NCBI GenBank assembly: GCA_963969495.1
Contig: OZ018331.1
Coordinates: 150,843,264-150,907,263, forward strand
From: Ceratothoa steindachneri
Lineage: Eukaryota; Arthropoda; Malacostraca; Isopoda; Cymothoidae
Length of the DNA stretch: 64,000 nt
Direction of reading: 5' to 3'
Shown here: positions 46,336-57,284 of the stretch, in pieces
How positions within the stretch are numbered: the first letter of the stretch is position 1
Layout of the letters: every line of letters starts with the position of its first letter
Made by a program: the position numbers and the translations under genes
The notes under the pieces: model-generated
What the model saw: the letters and a program-made list of their open reading frames with translations, nothing else
Told to the model about the DNA's origin: nothing
The model's database searches: none

Positions 46336-46689
46336 AGGGATACGCGTGAGCGCGAAGTCGCATGCAAGTCCAAAACATTTAAATGTTCGTTCGGCTCAAA
46401 GTTCCGTTTTGGTGGGAATTTGTGGAGATGCAACATTCCAAAGTTTCGTTTTATTGGCCGCTTCTGAATATGATCGGTCGCTGGTGGCTTCTGATTGCGT
46501 TCGAATCTGTGTTGTTCGCTGGCGCAGACTTCTTTTCCTTCCACGATGGTGACCTGGGGAATAATACGCCCCTGCCACCCCTTCTTGTACGAGGCCTCGC
46601 TGTTGCCCCCTACTTTGTCATTTTTCTAATTTCAGAAGGGGGTTGGGGGGGCATCTTCACTACGAAAGTTATTCAAGCTCTGTCTCTGA

Positions 46690-46850
46690 AGAATTGCGTG
46701 CCTTCCGGGCCCCCATTGCTCCAGGTAATCTTTGTAGACTCGCGCTATTTACATTCCTTCTCCTTACGTCACCACATCCTTTCACCAACTTCTTCCAAAA
46801 CCTTGCCCGGAGATGCCCGCGTTGGTTGCTCTTAGTGTTTATTACATAGA
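46690..46850 (+). repeat. Dispersed repeat DR2
   Basis: GCGTGCCTTCCGGGCCCCCA, then TTGCTCCAGG, a CATTCCTTCTCC block and TTCACCAACTTCTTCC follow the DR2 order, with internal divergence. It is the first of two adjacent copies. Confidence 0.6.
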
Positions 46851-46954
46851 AAAAACAATTCCAGTCATGACACATGCGGTCTTTTGGTAGATACCCCCCC
46901 CCCTCCCTCGTTATTGTGTCTCACGATGGCCAACCTTGCTGCAGCTTACATTGG

Positions 46955-47112
46955 ATGGATTGTGTGCCCTCCGGACCCCAACACCCACAGTTTTCCTCTC
47001 TGCCCCAATGTCTGCAGGAGGATGAGGGGCTTATGTCTTTCATACATTTCACTTCCTCCAACTTTACCATTCGAATCTCTATTCTCTCGTTGGTCACATC
47101 CATCACTCCCTG
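46955..47112 (+). repeat. Dispersed repeat DR2, adjacent copy
   Basis: GTGTGCCCTCCGGACCCCAA, AATGTCTGCAGGAGG, TCTTTCATACATTTCACTTC and CTCCAAC match DR2 landmarks. It lies about 265 bases after the previous copy in the same orientation. Confidence 0.65.
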
Positions 47113-47654
47113 CTTCTCACCCCCACTTTCCCGTTCTCTTTGGGGGAAGGGGGAGGCGTGATGAGCTGCCAGGAGTGTCAACGTCGCCCCCCCCCCCTCT
47201 GCTCCAGCGAACGATCAAGTTTAGGGAGGACCCGGGGTCCCTCTTAAAATGGTCACGACGGAACCAATTTAAACTTGGCAAATTGGAATCTGAAATCAAA
47301 TTATAAATAGGTTTGTGTCGCCTCTCCTTATCGGGAAGGGGGGGGGGCTGGTATGGGGGACTTCCCTATCAACTAACAAGTGTTTGTGCTCGGGGAGGTT
47401 TGTAAAGGAAGTAATTGATGGGGGGAAGGGGCAGGAGCAGAGTGTTCAAAAGAGGAGACTATTTGGGGAAGAGAGAAACGGGACTGCCCGCAAGGTCAGG
47501 AATTCCCAATTTCTGGCCTCATTTTTTTTTGGGGGGGGGGCCCTGTGGGTTTCGGGGCCCCTTTCCCCAAAAGGGGTTGAATGTGAAACTGAAACAGATG
47601 ACATCTGGAGGAGCGCCGAGACAGAGACACGATCTGCGGCCCTGCATATACATA
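47113..47654. other. Unassigned spacer
   Basis: It contains C and G runs (47187-47198, 47337-47347, 47530-47539). Long open frames that begin here and enter the next repeat have unrecognised N-terminal parts. Confidence 0.35.
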
Positions 47655-48245
47655 CCTCCCCCGCACATCTTTACTCCCTCCTTCTTCACTTTCTCCGTCT
47701 TCACTCCCTTCATCTTCACTTCTTCCATTTTCACTTCCTTCAAATTCACTCGCTTCATCTTCATTTCCTTCATGTTCACTTTCTTCAAATTCACTTCCCC
47801 CATCTTCATTTCTTTCGTCTTCACTCCATCCATCTTCACTTCCTTCAAATTTACTCTCTCCATCTTCACTTTCTCCATCTTGACTATCTTCATCTTCACT
47901 ATCTCCATCTTCACACTCTTCATTTTCACTTCCTTCATCTCCACTCCCCCATCTTCACTTCCCCCATCTTCACTCCCTTCATCTTCACTTCTTTCATCTT
48001 CACTTCCTTTATCTTCACTCTCCCATCTTCACTTCCTTCATCTTTACTTCCTTTATCTTCACTCCTTCCATCTTCACTCTCCCATCTTCACTTTCTTCAT
48101 CTTCACTCTCCCATCTTCACTTCCTTCAAATTCACTTCCTCCATCTTCATTTCCTTCATCTTCACTCCCTCCATCCTCAACCATGTTTATTGCCTTCATC
48201 TTCACTCCATCTTCACTCTCCCTCTTCATTTCCTTCATCACCTTT
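47655..48245 (+). repeat. 15-bp pyrimidine-rich tandem array
   Basis: About 39 imperfect units follow the pattern CTTCATCTTCACTTC. The plus strand is almost free of G. Because 15 is a multiple of three and stops are rare on this strand, two overlapping plus frames (47315-48250, 47415-48329) and one minus frame (47519-47944) stay open. They encode HLHFLHLHS, FIFTSFIFT and KMKEVKMEEVK runs respectively. Coexistence of long frames on both strands argues for a composition artefact. Confidence 0.93.
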
Positions 48246-48250
48246 TTTGA

Positions 48251-49043
48251 GAGATCTTACAAACACTCGCGGAAATTTCCTCGTTTGTTTTTGCTTCTTA
48301 CCTTTAAGCACCAAATGGGGACCCCCTAAGCAGGTGAGGTCAAGCGGATTTGCCCTCGGTCATGATCCTTATCTCCCTTTTCGTTTCTCCCTCGTCTCCC
48401 CAATCGCAGAGGTCGTCTGCGCGGGCGCCCATTTACGTCGTCAGGGCGGAATTAGATTGATTTCGAGCCCTCTGAAGTGACGTGAACGAACGGTGCACGT
48501 GAGATTTGATGGATTATTAAAAGGGGAAATGTGTAAAATAATCCAATGAGGCCACGTTGACTCCGTAGATGGCAGAACAAGCCATCATCGCTCTATCTCA
48601 TCTTTCTTGCTATCTTTTCTCCATTGTTGCGATGATTTGGTGCAATCTCTCACCATGCTCCTGTAAGGATGAGTTGCGAAGCCGCTCCTTTTGTGAATCT
48701 ATAGAGACGAGACGAGAACCGAGCGATTCCTGCAAAATCTGCAGCCCAAACTACCGTGTGTGGCCACGACGATCCACACAGCAGGAGTCTTGGTGATGGA
48801 GAGGCTATGTACTGGCAGAGGAAGGCTTCTTACGCACTCCGCTTTCCTTTTCACCGCAAGGGCTGGCCAGCGCAGAAGCTGCAAAGCGGGAAGGTAAGCG
48901 AAGTGGGCATTAAACAACAAAGGGCAAGCCCACCGGTGTGTGTACACGCCCTGGCGCCTACCCCCCCCTCCCCCTCCTGAAGCCGAGGATGAAGCCCGGT
49001 CGTCTCGAGCCTCTCCTGCTACTAGGGTCCTTCTCACCCTCGG
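48251..49043. other. Unassigned stretch
   Basis: Short unrecognised frames on both strands. A C-rich run lies at about 48961-48977. No RNA gene or repeat family is identified. Confidence 0.35.
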
Positions 49044-49733
49044 TCAAGATACGGGTCCGAAGACTGCACACATTCCTACCCGTTTAAACCTAGTACAGGT
49101 TGATGCTCTCAAAAGGGCATCGATCTCGATCGACTTTCCAAAGCCAAGAATGGGAGGAATAACAGCCCCCCCCCCCTCGCCCCACACACCCTCAAAAAGA
49201 ATAGCGAAACGGACTGTGATGGTTATTGTTATTACCCCAAACGCTGACCCGCCATCGCTACGGAGATGGGGCTGGTTCGGGAGGGATGCGCTCGCGAGCA
49301 TTCCACGTAGTCTCCTCCAGATTGCCTCGGTTGTGTACCTTCCACACACTTCCGCTTTCCCCCATCTTCGAACGCTCTTTACGAATATAATGACGATGGG
49401 AGGGGGGGGGGATCCCCGTTGGTCATCTTTTCTTAGTTTACAATAGACAACAGCAGCGGAAAGAGGAACAGCAAGAATTCGTGCGCCGAGCTTAACTACC
49501 CTAAATTTCGAGTTTGGACACAATTGACAGTGGGATTTTACCCTTTTGTGGGGCCACATGAACCTTCCTGGTCCTGAATGCCCGGATCGAAGAAGATATT
49601 TGGATGGACTGATCTGATCCCCACCCTTCCCGCGATGGAGGATGTATCTGGGGTATGTCGTGTCCTTCCGACCCCAATATTCGCGTGGAAGGCTTGGCCT
49701 GTTGGGGTAACTCGCCACTGTAGCCAGTACCAA
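49044..49733 (-). other. Unrecognised 229-codon open frame
   Basis: The longest non-repetitive open frame in the window outside the LINEs. The predicted protein has no motif, signal peptide or clear membrane segment I recognise, though it has an ITITITVRFAILF hydrophobic stretch. Two proline or glycine runs correspond to C and G homopolymers in the DNA, as in non-coding DNA nearby. A competing plus frame (48940-49446) overlaps it. I favour a chance frame. Confidence 0.2.
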
Positions 49734-50288
49734 GAGAAACCGGTGTCATCTCTTGCGTCTCCATGTGCACCTCATTGATATGTCCAACGGCCTTGTCTTA
49801 AGGACCTGGTCAGCTACCTCGTAGAGGCTTTGGAACATCTCTACCCCCCTCCCAACTTCCCGCCTCTGCCTTTTCATACAGGTTGCATGCGTAAACTAAG
49901 CCTGCTGGGTCTTGGGCACCAGGGCACGATGGAAACTTTGCTTATGGCCGGCAAAGCAAAGGAGTGCCAGGACTTAACTCTCGGTGTGCCGGTTAGTTTT
50001 CAGACGACAGAGATTCGCACCCTGGCGCACCAGTCGACGAGGCTTTTAAGCTATGTAGAGCCGACGCAACCAGTTGACCCCTCCCCCCCCCCTCCTCTCT
50101 AGTTGCTCAGCTAGGAGCTGCGGCCTTTGGAGATCGACCGGTCCTTGGGTTCGTTCGGCTGTGCGTCTTGCGTCTGGATGTAAGATTTTGCTCACCACCT
50201 TTTTCTGATTTTGGGGGTGTGAGTTCGGTGACCTCTCCCCCCCCGTTCTCTTTCCAAGGGGCCGGCCTATTATAAAAAAGGACCTATA
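49734..50288. other. Unassigned spacer
   Basis: C-rich runs at about 50086-50096 and 50238-50244. A 90-codon plus frame at 49830-50102 is unrecognised. Confidence 0.35.
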
Positions 50289-50784
50289 CAGGGTGTATAC
50301 TGCCCTTGTAATCCTTGAAGTCCCTGAAAAGTCCTTGAATTTGATGAAAAAGGTAGATGGACCTTGAATTTTAAAAATACATCATTGTGATTGTTCAAAT
50401 GATTTTTTCAAATTCACTATTTATATACTTTTTAATGTCTATTAGGAAAATAGGAATATTTAAGTTAATCTACTCACTAATGTGAGTGAACATATGTATG
50501 CTTTGGATGCATTGTATTTTATGATGGATGCTCGCTATACTTCTGTGACTGTCGTTTGGATGCCTGGTACTTGTTTTTTTTCCACTGGTGAGTTAATTTT
50601 GGTTATGCTTTGCTTATAACCCTTTTTTCCCTTAAATATCTTACCTTCATCAATGTCCCATAATGTTTATTGCACTTTTTAATTTAAAGAAAAAAACCCC
50701 AATGGCTAAACCCGTCCTTGATTATTTTTAAAAAGTCCTTGAAAAGTCCTTAAATTCAAAATCACTAAACAAGTAGACGCCCTG
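50289..50784. mobile_element. 496-bp non-autonomous DNA transposon
   Basis: The ends are inverted: the left begins CAGGGTGTATACTGCC and the right, inverted, begins CAGGGCGTCTACTTGT. Inside each end lies an AGTCCTTGA(A)-type motif repeated two or three times (AAAAGTCCTTGAA). The element is flanked by CTATA on both sides (50284-50288, 50785-50789), a 5 bp target duplication. The interior is AT-rich without coding capacity. The CAGGG start suggests a hAT-related MITE, but a 5 bp duplication also fits other superfamilies. Confidence 0.85.
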
Positions 50785-50789
50785 CTATA

Positions 50790-51702
50790 GGAGTAGCATA
50801 CTCGGTGGGGTTTCTGAGTTCGGCCTAAGAGAAAGCCCCTGTCCGGAGATCCCTGCGAAACAAAATACGGACGATTCTTGCTCCTCCCGGAAGACCAAGT
50901 GCTTGTTTCTGGCCGATGTACAGTAGTATTGGAGTGTCACACCCAGGGGCATTCTTGCTGCCCTCTGTTTCTAAAAGAAAGAAGAGAGGAGAAGGAAATC
51001 AAAATGAGGGTCTCATCCCTCAGGTGTGATCCCCAAGACTGATGGGCGAGAATTTGCCGTCCTCTCCCAGAATTGCCGCCAGGTGGGGCCATCGTCCCTT
51101 GCCACGAGCACTGACATGAGACCAAAAGATCCCCAAGTCTTAAACAAAAATGAAAAAGTCGAAATCCGAGAAGGGATTTGGCTCCCCAAGCTGTCGAGAC
51201 CCATGGGTGAGGGGGTTACTCGGCGCTTTCAAGCCAATCCATCAGCTTTAAAGTTGTAATTTGGTTCATTACTCAAGCTGAATTGTCCGATGGTGCCATG
51301 ATTGTTCACCCTAAGCTAATTTATAGTTGTGTTGGACAGTGGGACCGGAGGTCCCCCGGTTCTCCCACTCCAGTCCTCTGCCGAACGTGGCGACCGCTGT
51401 TAGAAGGATGCCACCCACTACACTGAACTTGATGAAATGTGTGGTGTACTCGTGGGAACAACTTCTCAACTCCCTGAAGATTTGACCAGGGGGGCAAGAA
51501 AGTCGTGCGGGGGGGGGGGGGGGGGAATTCCACCATTACATTTGACCGCAACAGGGCCCCTTGAGCCGCAACCACGCAGTCGATACCTCTTCCAGTCTTG
51601 CTGATGAGCTAGGGGCGCCCATCCCCGAATTGGCATCATCTGGTCCTTCACTGCACGAGGAGTGGTGGTTGCTAGCGTCATTCGTCTTGCACGAGATTCT
51701 TC
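50790..51702. other. Unassigned spacer
   Basis: It contains a 17-base G run (51509-51525), the longest in the window. Open frames around it are unrecognised. Confidence 0.35.
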
Positions 51703-52145
51703 CACCGGATAATGAAATGCACATAAAGATCAGAATGACAACCACTGGTGAGCACGAAGCCACCAGGGGCCTGTCCTTGTGTCCGGGTCGTATTGTGTTT
51801 TCGACGACAACCAGTAATGATGGAACTCTTCATTCCCCCGGGGGAGAGGAAGATCTTGTTTCGCGTGGTGGGTATGTGGATTTGAGTGCCCCCATAGGGG
51901 GCAGTAGTACAGCATCGGCAGGTTCCAGAACAGAAGAGAGTATGTTGTGCTGATAGAGGGGGGGGGATTATATCGGTGTTATGAAGATAGGGGGGGAGAT
52001 ACTTGCCCCCCGCGGGGTTGAGTATCAGCGTATCCTCCCAATGGGAGGCCAGATCGTGACTCCGCTGTAGGTTTTGTATCCGCATTGGATCGAACCCGTG
52101 CCCAGACACTACAAGACCAACGCCATAGCCACTAGGTTAGCGAGA
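51703..52145 (-). repeat. tRNA-headed SINE, copy 1
   Basis: The head lies at 52087-52145 on the minus strand. Its A box is CCTAGTGGCTATGGCG and its B box is CGGGTTCGATCC (52087-52098), spaced as in a tRNA-derived polymerase III promoter. The body, read downwards, shares ordered blocks with copies at 55007 and 58481 and ends in the same GATCTTTATGTGCATTTCAT region. It is the most diverged of the three copies. Confidence 0.8.
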
Positions 52146-53214
52146 GTGGTATGTTGCCCTGTTTCGTAAAGAGAGGCCCGGAGGAAAGTCTCCTCTTAGG
52201 CGAAGAAGGACCCCTCTGCTCCTGACGCCGCCAGCCCCAAGATTGTTGTGCCTTCCGCCCACATTCGAAGCCCTTCTCCGAGCCCAACTTGACTCCGCTC
52301 GGTGCCGACCAAGACTGGCCCCTCCTCTCCTCCTCTCGGGGCCATTTCGCGATCGTCGAAGCGACCGCGGCTCCTTCGCCCAATTGCTAGAGTCTTTGGA
52401 GAACGAGCCTAAGAAGGCGGTGACCGGCCCTGCCCCTCGGCTCTTGATGTCCATCCCCGGTGACGGGGAGAGGACCGAGGGTGTTTTGGCTACCCCTCAA
52501 GGCTGCGCACGATACGTTCGATAACATGAAGACCCTTCTTGACCCGCCATCCCCAGCTTCCTAGAGGTCCTGAATCAAGAAAAGAGGAAGAGTGTCATTC
52601 CAATCCAAATCTTTTCTATTAATTCCTCAAAAGCAACATTCTTCGAAGAATTTGGAGGCTTAAAGCTATTGGAGCTCTTCCTCCAAGAGGATTCTAGCCA
52701 CTGCACCCTCTAGTCATGGGCAGATGTTTGGCAGGAGGCAAATTTTGTGGTTCGTAAACTGAATGGATTCGGATTATTCAACTACGCCAATCACATTTTC
52801 CTGAGGCTCTTTGGCCAATCAAAATTATAGGCATAAGATTCATAGTTTTGATTCGCCATTCCGGAAAAAGGATAAAAGTGAATTGACTTCTGAAAATCGT
52901 TCTGAGTGGATATCTTTAGGAGCAAATCATGAACGATGACTCTCCATTCTTAGATTTATAACAGTTAGGGTTGTTATCACGTGCGGGTTTCCGCTTCTTA
53001 ACCCCAGATTTATATATGGGGTGGTGGTGTTTGAGCTAATTCATTATTTCTACCCGATGGCACCTGACTCTCTATCATACTGGAAAAGCCATGGATTACC
53101 ATCAAAATGGTTGTAGATTCGTTGGAGTTGGTCTTAGGACACAGTTGGGTACTTTTTTTATTGGTACGGGTTTCTCTGAAAGAAATTTGCATTTGCCAAT
53201 TCTTTTTTACCATG
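52146..53214. other. Unassigned, partly GC-rich stretch
   Basis: 52146-52530 is GC-rich with a 93-codon plus frame (52243-52524) containing EALLRAQLDSARCRPRLAPP. It has no family I know and could be LINE ORF1 sequence, since an endonuclease piece follows on the same strand. The rest is AT-richer and empty. Confidence 0.35.
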
Positions 53215-53470
53215 GCTCTAGAGATGCTGTTTCGGAGGGTATCTTCCCTCTATGGAATTACTTGGAACTCCGAGTTAATTGGGGGATCTACTGTGGCGGC
53301 TTGTCTTCCACATTAGCTCTCCTCCTTCAAGAGACCATGATGTGTACATCCCTGTTACCCTCCATTCTCGGCTAGAGGTAATTCTGGTAGGTGTGCGATT
53401 TTCGGCCCGCGTGATGCCCCCATTTGGTCTCTTCCTTTCCATGGGCCGTGACAAAGCGGTGCCCGTCCAG
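53215..53470 (+). pseudogene. I-like LINE endonuclease fragment, copy C
   Basis: The frame at 53091-53375 contains WNYLELRVNWGIYCGGLSST and LALLLQETMM. These parallel the WNCRGLRANWEKLQRLV and FLQETML of copy B at the same spacing. The catalytic glutamate of QET is kept while the asparagine motif is altered. Downstream GRCAIF...RDAP (another frame) matches RGCAIYIRHDV. Only about 250 bases are recognisable. Confidence 0.7.
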
Positions 53471-53889
53471 CTTCACCGGGCAGGAGATTCGGACGCTACC
53501 CACCCTCGATCCAGCCACAGTTCCGACGAATGTTAAGTCGGTTTCCGGGGACCTTCCTCCGGGTCGAGGACCCCGGTGTCTGTCTGTCCCACTCAACGGA
53601 GGCTCTCGTTTCATTCTTCTCCGGTCTTGACAGTGTCTATGGCGAAGATGGGAGGCGGGGGGGGGGGGGGCACACTCTTAACACTTCGGCTCTAGAGCTA
53701 CGCAACTCCTAGAGTTGGGTCTAACACTCGAGCTGGTGGTACCTATCAATGGTTATGCCCAAGATGCCGCCATGGAAGATACCACCATTAGAGATTCGCT
53801 ACCACTTGGTACCTGGTGGAGCGGTACGTCCTCCGGGTTCGAGTGCCCCGGGTTGTCCCAAATGAGTTTAGAGAACCTGGGATTTATCT
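53471..53889. other. Spacer with DR3 repeat
   Basis: 53795-53865 (ACTTGGTACCTGGTGGAGCG, then GTACGTCCTCCGGGTTCGAG) matches 63803-63870. GGGTTCGAGTGCCCCGG resembles a B box. A G run lies at 53657-53670. No gene is seen. Confidence 0.45.
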
Positions 53890-54340
53890 CCATATTTTCA
53901 ATTTTCACACTTTTACTCACCTTTGTACACACTTTTGCTCACCTTGGTACACACTTTTGCTCTCCTTGGTACACACTTTTAATCACATATGTACACACTT
54001 TTGCTCACCTTGGTACACACTTTTACTCACCTTTGTACACACTTTTACTCACCTTTTTACACACTTTTGCTCACCTTTGTACACACTTTTACTCACCTTT
54101 GTACACACTTTTGCTCACCTTTGTACACACTTTTGCTCACCTTTGTACACACTTTGACTCACCTTTGTACACACTTTTACTCACCTTTGTACACACTTTT
54201 GCTCACCTTTGTACACACTTTTACTCACCTTTGTACACACTTTTACTCACTTTTGTACACACTTTTGCTCACCTTTGTACACACTTTGACTCACCTTTGT
54301 ACACACTTTTACTCACCTTTGTACACACTTTTTACACGTC
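53890..54340 (+). repeat. 22-bp tandem array
   Basis: About 20 units follow the pattern ACTTTTACTCACCTTTGTAC plus AC, with few differences; the variable position is mostly A or G after TTTT. All three plus frames are open because the unit has no stops, which explains the 222-, 126- and 113-codon frames here. It is not coding. Confidence 0.95.
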
Positions 54341-55006
54341 TCTATCAACTACTCGACTCAAAGGGGTAGACATTGCAGGCTAGTCGTCCACCAGCTTGCA
54401 TCCATTCACTCCTGGTTGAGGCCAGGAGGGGCAACCTGGGTAAACCCTCCTCCCTCGCCTCTGGTTGGAGGGGGGTGGGTTAAAAGCACTGCTTTCCCCC
54501 TCTTATAACCCCTGACTCTCTCAATTATTATCCTTTTACGCCTACCCCCAGTGGCACACCGGATGTTTGGCTACTGAGTGGCAAAGGGGGGGGGGGGTCC
54601 CTAATGGTGCCCAGACGTCCCCACCGGTATACTATACGCCCTATCTGGATCAGGCAACTGGAGGGGGGGGGGATATGTTGTGTGTCCCGGAATAATAAAA
54701 GGGTCGCCATGCCCGATGGTGGCAATAATACGGACCACCCCACTGTGGCAACGGGGCTTCCCCCTTACCCTTTCCAAGTGGGCCCCTCTACATATAATGC
54801 GCGGGTGTCCTCCTTAAGCTGTTTCGATGTCCCCCTCATCCATGGGAGTCATTGTCGAAGGCTCCACCGCTCCCGAAAAGAGGCCGAGGCAAATCTATGT
54901 AGCCCTTAAGAGGGACACGGTTGCAGACCCCTGTGGGGTCTACCCATGATGTTAGGCCATGGGTTAGTTAGTTAGCGCCAATCCTTACATGATACTGGGA
55001 GGATCC
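54341..55006. other. Unassigned spacer
   Basis: G runs at 54586-54597 and 54662-54671 are present. Open frames are about 100 codons or fewer and unrecognised. Confidence 0.35.
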
Positions 55007-55470
55007 CCGACCGGATAATTAAATTTTTTATTTAAGGTCAGAATGACAATCGCTGGTCGGCCCGAGAGCCCCAGGGGCCGGTCCTCTTTTGGGGAGAGGG
55101 GCCAGGAAGTATTATGTTTTGACACCAAACAGCGTTCAGGTGGAAGCCTTCGTCGCCTCGGGGGAGAGGGACCTGTTCCACGTCAGAGGTACGTGAATAT
55201 AGATACCCATCGGCAGGTCTCCTTGGAACAGAGAGAGTCTGTGTGTTGTGCTGTGAAGGCGGGAGAGGAAAGAAAGCAGTGTTGTGATTGGCTTTGTGTG
55301 AGGTGTAAGATCTACTCACCCGATAACGGGGTGAGCACAGCGCGTCCACCAATCGGTAGCCAGATCTCTACGTGCGCTGACGTTTGTGTCCGCTCATGCC
55401 GGGATTCGGAATCGAACCCCGTACCGCGACGTTGGGAGGCCAAGGCCGTATCCACTCGGCCAGCATGAGC
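55007..55470 (-). repeat. tRNA-headed SINE, copy 2 (best head)
   Basis: The head at 55392-55470 on the minus strand retains an acceptor-like stem (GCTCATGC at the start, GCATGAGC at the end). It has an A box (TGGCCGAGTGGATACGG) and a B box (GGGGTTCGATTCC, 55408-55420). The body of about 385 bases is shared with the copy at 58481. Blocks include CAGCGCGTCCACC, GATAGATACCCATCGGCAGG and GAGAGGAAAGAAAGCAGTG as read on the plus strand. The anticodon arm does not fold normally, so it is not a working tRNA. Confidence 0.88.
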
Positions 55471-55490
55471 TCTAGGCCATGGGTATTTCC

Positions 55491-55519
55491 CGGCACCAGT
55501 GTATTTCCCCCTGGTGCCG
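55491..55519. repeat. Short perfect hairpin
   Basis: CGGCACCAG and CTGGTGCCG flank an 11-base loop, just beyond the SINE head. Its significance is unknown. Confidence 0.6.
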
Positions 55520-55639
55520 ATATGCTAGTACCAGGGTTGTGCCCGCTCGTGATGTCTGCTCTCTCATCCGGAGTCGGGCCCCCTTAAAGGGGAGAAATAG
55601 AATAGGAACCACCCTCCTTCTAGTCGGGGACCCCGGTGA

Positions 55640-55895
55640 CGGATGGATTAGTATTTTTTGGAGCGCACACTGGAGCCCTGCCTGGGTACGTGGAATGCTC
55701 CAAGTTGGAAGAGAGGCTTGACATCCATGCTCCCTGTTTGAAGCCGGCGGGGCTACCTCTGCCTTCCGGCCGAACTGGTTGCAATCCACCGATCGGATTG
55801 AGCGCCGTGACCAGTTCTAACACATTTTGTAATTTATAATGACACAAAGGCGCTAAGTGCCCTTGATAAATTGGTATCTACGCATCCCCTAGTAA
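55640..55895 (+). pseudogene. I-like LINE RNase H fragment, copy D
   Basis: Colinear with 28700-28990 of copy A at the nucleotide level. It includes CACACTGGAGCCCTGCC, GCTCCAAGTTGGAAGA, TTCCGGCCGAACTGGTTGCA (the AEL glutamate motif) and TTTGTAATTTATAATGACAC (VIYND, corresponding to VIYSD). The following text reads ALSALDKLVSTHPL. Frames are broken. Confidence 0.8.
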
Positions 55896-56349
55896 TCATT
55901 ATCCGTTGCAATGGTTTCTGTGAGTCAGGAACTTCGTGCGCGATACTCCTCTCGCTACCTCGACTCGCGGGGTTACTACCGTTGTTCCCTAGTACTAGGG
56001 TCCTGCACACGACGGTGGTCTGCTAGTCTTGCATGAGGCGGACTTCCTACATGATTTGTTTTTTTAAACTCGATCCCTTGTTTGGATCCCTCAGGTGGGC
56101 TGGGGCCCATAGGTTTTCCTTTTTTTTATTGTTGATGCTTCTATTTTATTGTTTTTTCCTGTTTCTTTTTTGTTTGGTTTTTAATTTCCTAGTTACATAC
56201 AGGTGGCTTGTCTTTATGATTTCGGCGCCATTGCCCTTGTTGGCCACCGCTGGAAGGGATATTGAAATTAATAAAGAAAATGTAGCCATTCTGTTCCTAA
56301 TGCTTTCACAGCACCAGGAGTACTGCTTTCGCCCTTCTTGGGGCACACT
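55896..56349. other. Unassigned spacer
   Basis: T-rich sequence with a hydrophobic frame (56033 onward: FSFFLLLMLLFYCFFLFLF) that comes from T runs. No recognised gene. Confidence 0.4.
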
Positions 56350-56500
56350 TCGTACCACACTGAAGCCGTGCTGGTATACAAGAAAGGTTCCAAGTCCGAT
56401 GGGTGAGTTGGATTCCCAACTGTCGCTGCCCTGCTTTCATCTTCACGGCCTAGCTGGTTACGATATGCCGATCAGTGCAGGAAATTTCGTCCCATGACCC
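56350..56500 (+). pseudogene. I-like LINE RNase H fragment, copy E
   Basis: ACACTGAAGCCGTGCTGGTA, GGTTCCAAGTCCGA, then TTTCATCTTCACGGCCTAGC and TGGTTACGATATGCCGATC follow the order of the copy A RNase H region (28730-28880). Divergence is high. Confidence 0.65.
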
Positions 56501-57140
56501 TTCTGTAGGCCATTTTCAGCGTCTCAATGAGTGCGCCAATTGTTCTCCACCAACTATCATCTCCGCACTCTTAAACTAGTAGTCTTGTCCATGTCACGTT
56601 TGTTGTTGTTAGGGGTGGTCTGGGGGACTGTCTTTCCGGTGCCTTTCTCCCTAGCAATGGTCTCTAAAAAGAGAGACTAATCACGTCTACCTGGACTGCT
56701 CTTTACATGTCCTTTGCCCGTCGATCAGCTCTTGCAAGTGTCTCTGTCATGACTCTTTGAGTCGCATTCTTTCGCTTCTCTCTGTGTTCTCCTTATTTAG
56801 GGATACGCCCTCGTTGATGATGTCCAATGGACCCGGTTGTACTGCTTAACAGAGACTGGTTTAGGGGCATCGAGGTCCAATTAGTCTTCGCTTTTCGTGC
56901 CCTGCCTTCCTCACCGTGGCACCTTCCTTAGCCTTACCATGTGGTGTGGTTAGGTCACCTGCACAAACCGACAGACTCACATTGCAGGCTCCCGTGTGTG
57001 CTGGAATTGAGGTTCTCTCTGAGTTATTTGGAGAGATTAGGTCCCTAAGAAATCTAAGCTATATTTTAGCTGGTAGTTCTTTAAAAACTTATATGGACCC
57101 CGATCCTGAAGAGGACAACCCTCCTCTCTTATGTCCGTAT
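56501..57140. other. Unassigned spacer
   Basis: No recognised gene or repeat. Confidence 0.35.
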
Positions 57141-57284
57141 ATATGTTTACATTTTTTTGCTAATTCTCGTGTCTGTTTTTCGTGTATATTTTCTATTGTA
57201 CATATTATGGATATATGTTTACATTTTGTAGCTATTTCTCGTGTCTGTTTTTCGTGTATATTTTCTATTGTACATATTATGGAT
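57141..57284 (+). repeat. 72-bp tandem duplication
   Basis: Two consecutive copies of a 72 bp segment (57141-57212, 57213-57284) share ATATGTTTACATTTT, TTCTCGTGTCTGTTTTTCGT and ATTGTACATATTATGG. They differ only around the sixteenth to twenty-fifth base. A short stretch just after (57308-57345, reading LFRVVPSRFRYDT) faintly resembles the LINE endonuclease, too short to call. Confidence 0.9.

Noticed and set aside
47315..48329. Two plus-strand frames of over 300 codons rich in His, Leu, Phe and Ile
   Set aside because: They overlap in different frames over a 15 bp stop-poor repeat, with a minus frame open as well. Composition explains all three.
49044..49733. 229-codon minus-strand frame as a host gene
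   Set aside because: There is no recognisable domain, a competing frame lies on the other strand, and homopolymer-derived residue runs are present. Kept only as an unrecognised frame with low confidence.
51040..51110. LINE endonuclease fragment (SQNCRQVGPSSLA)
   Set aside because: It resembles WNCRG only over a few residues, and flanking residues do not follow the family.
53715..54383. 222-codon plus-strand frame
   Set aside because: Its length comes from a 22 bp repeat that lacks stops in every plus frame. The upstream part is unrecognised.
55392..55470. Functional tRNA gene
   Set aside because: The acceptor, D and T-arm parts are present but the anticodon arm does not fold properly, and the same head is attached to a shared SINE body at other sites.
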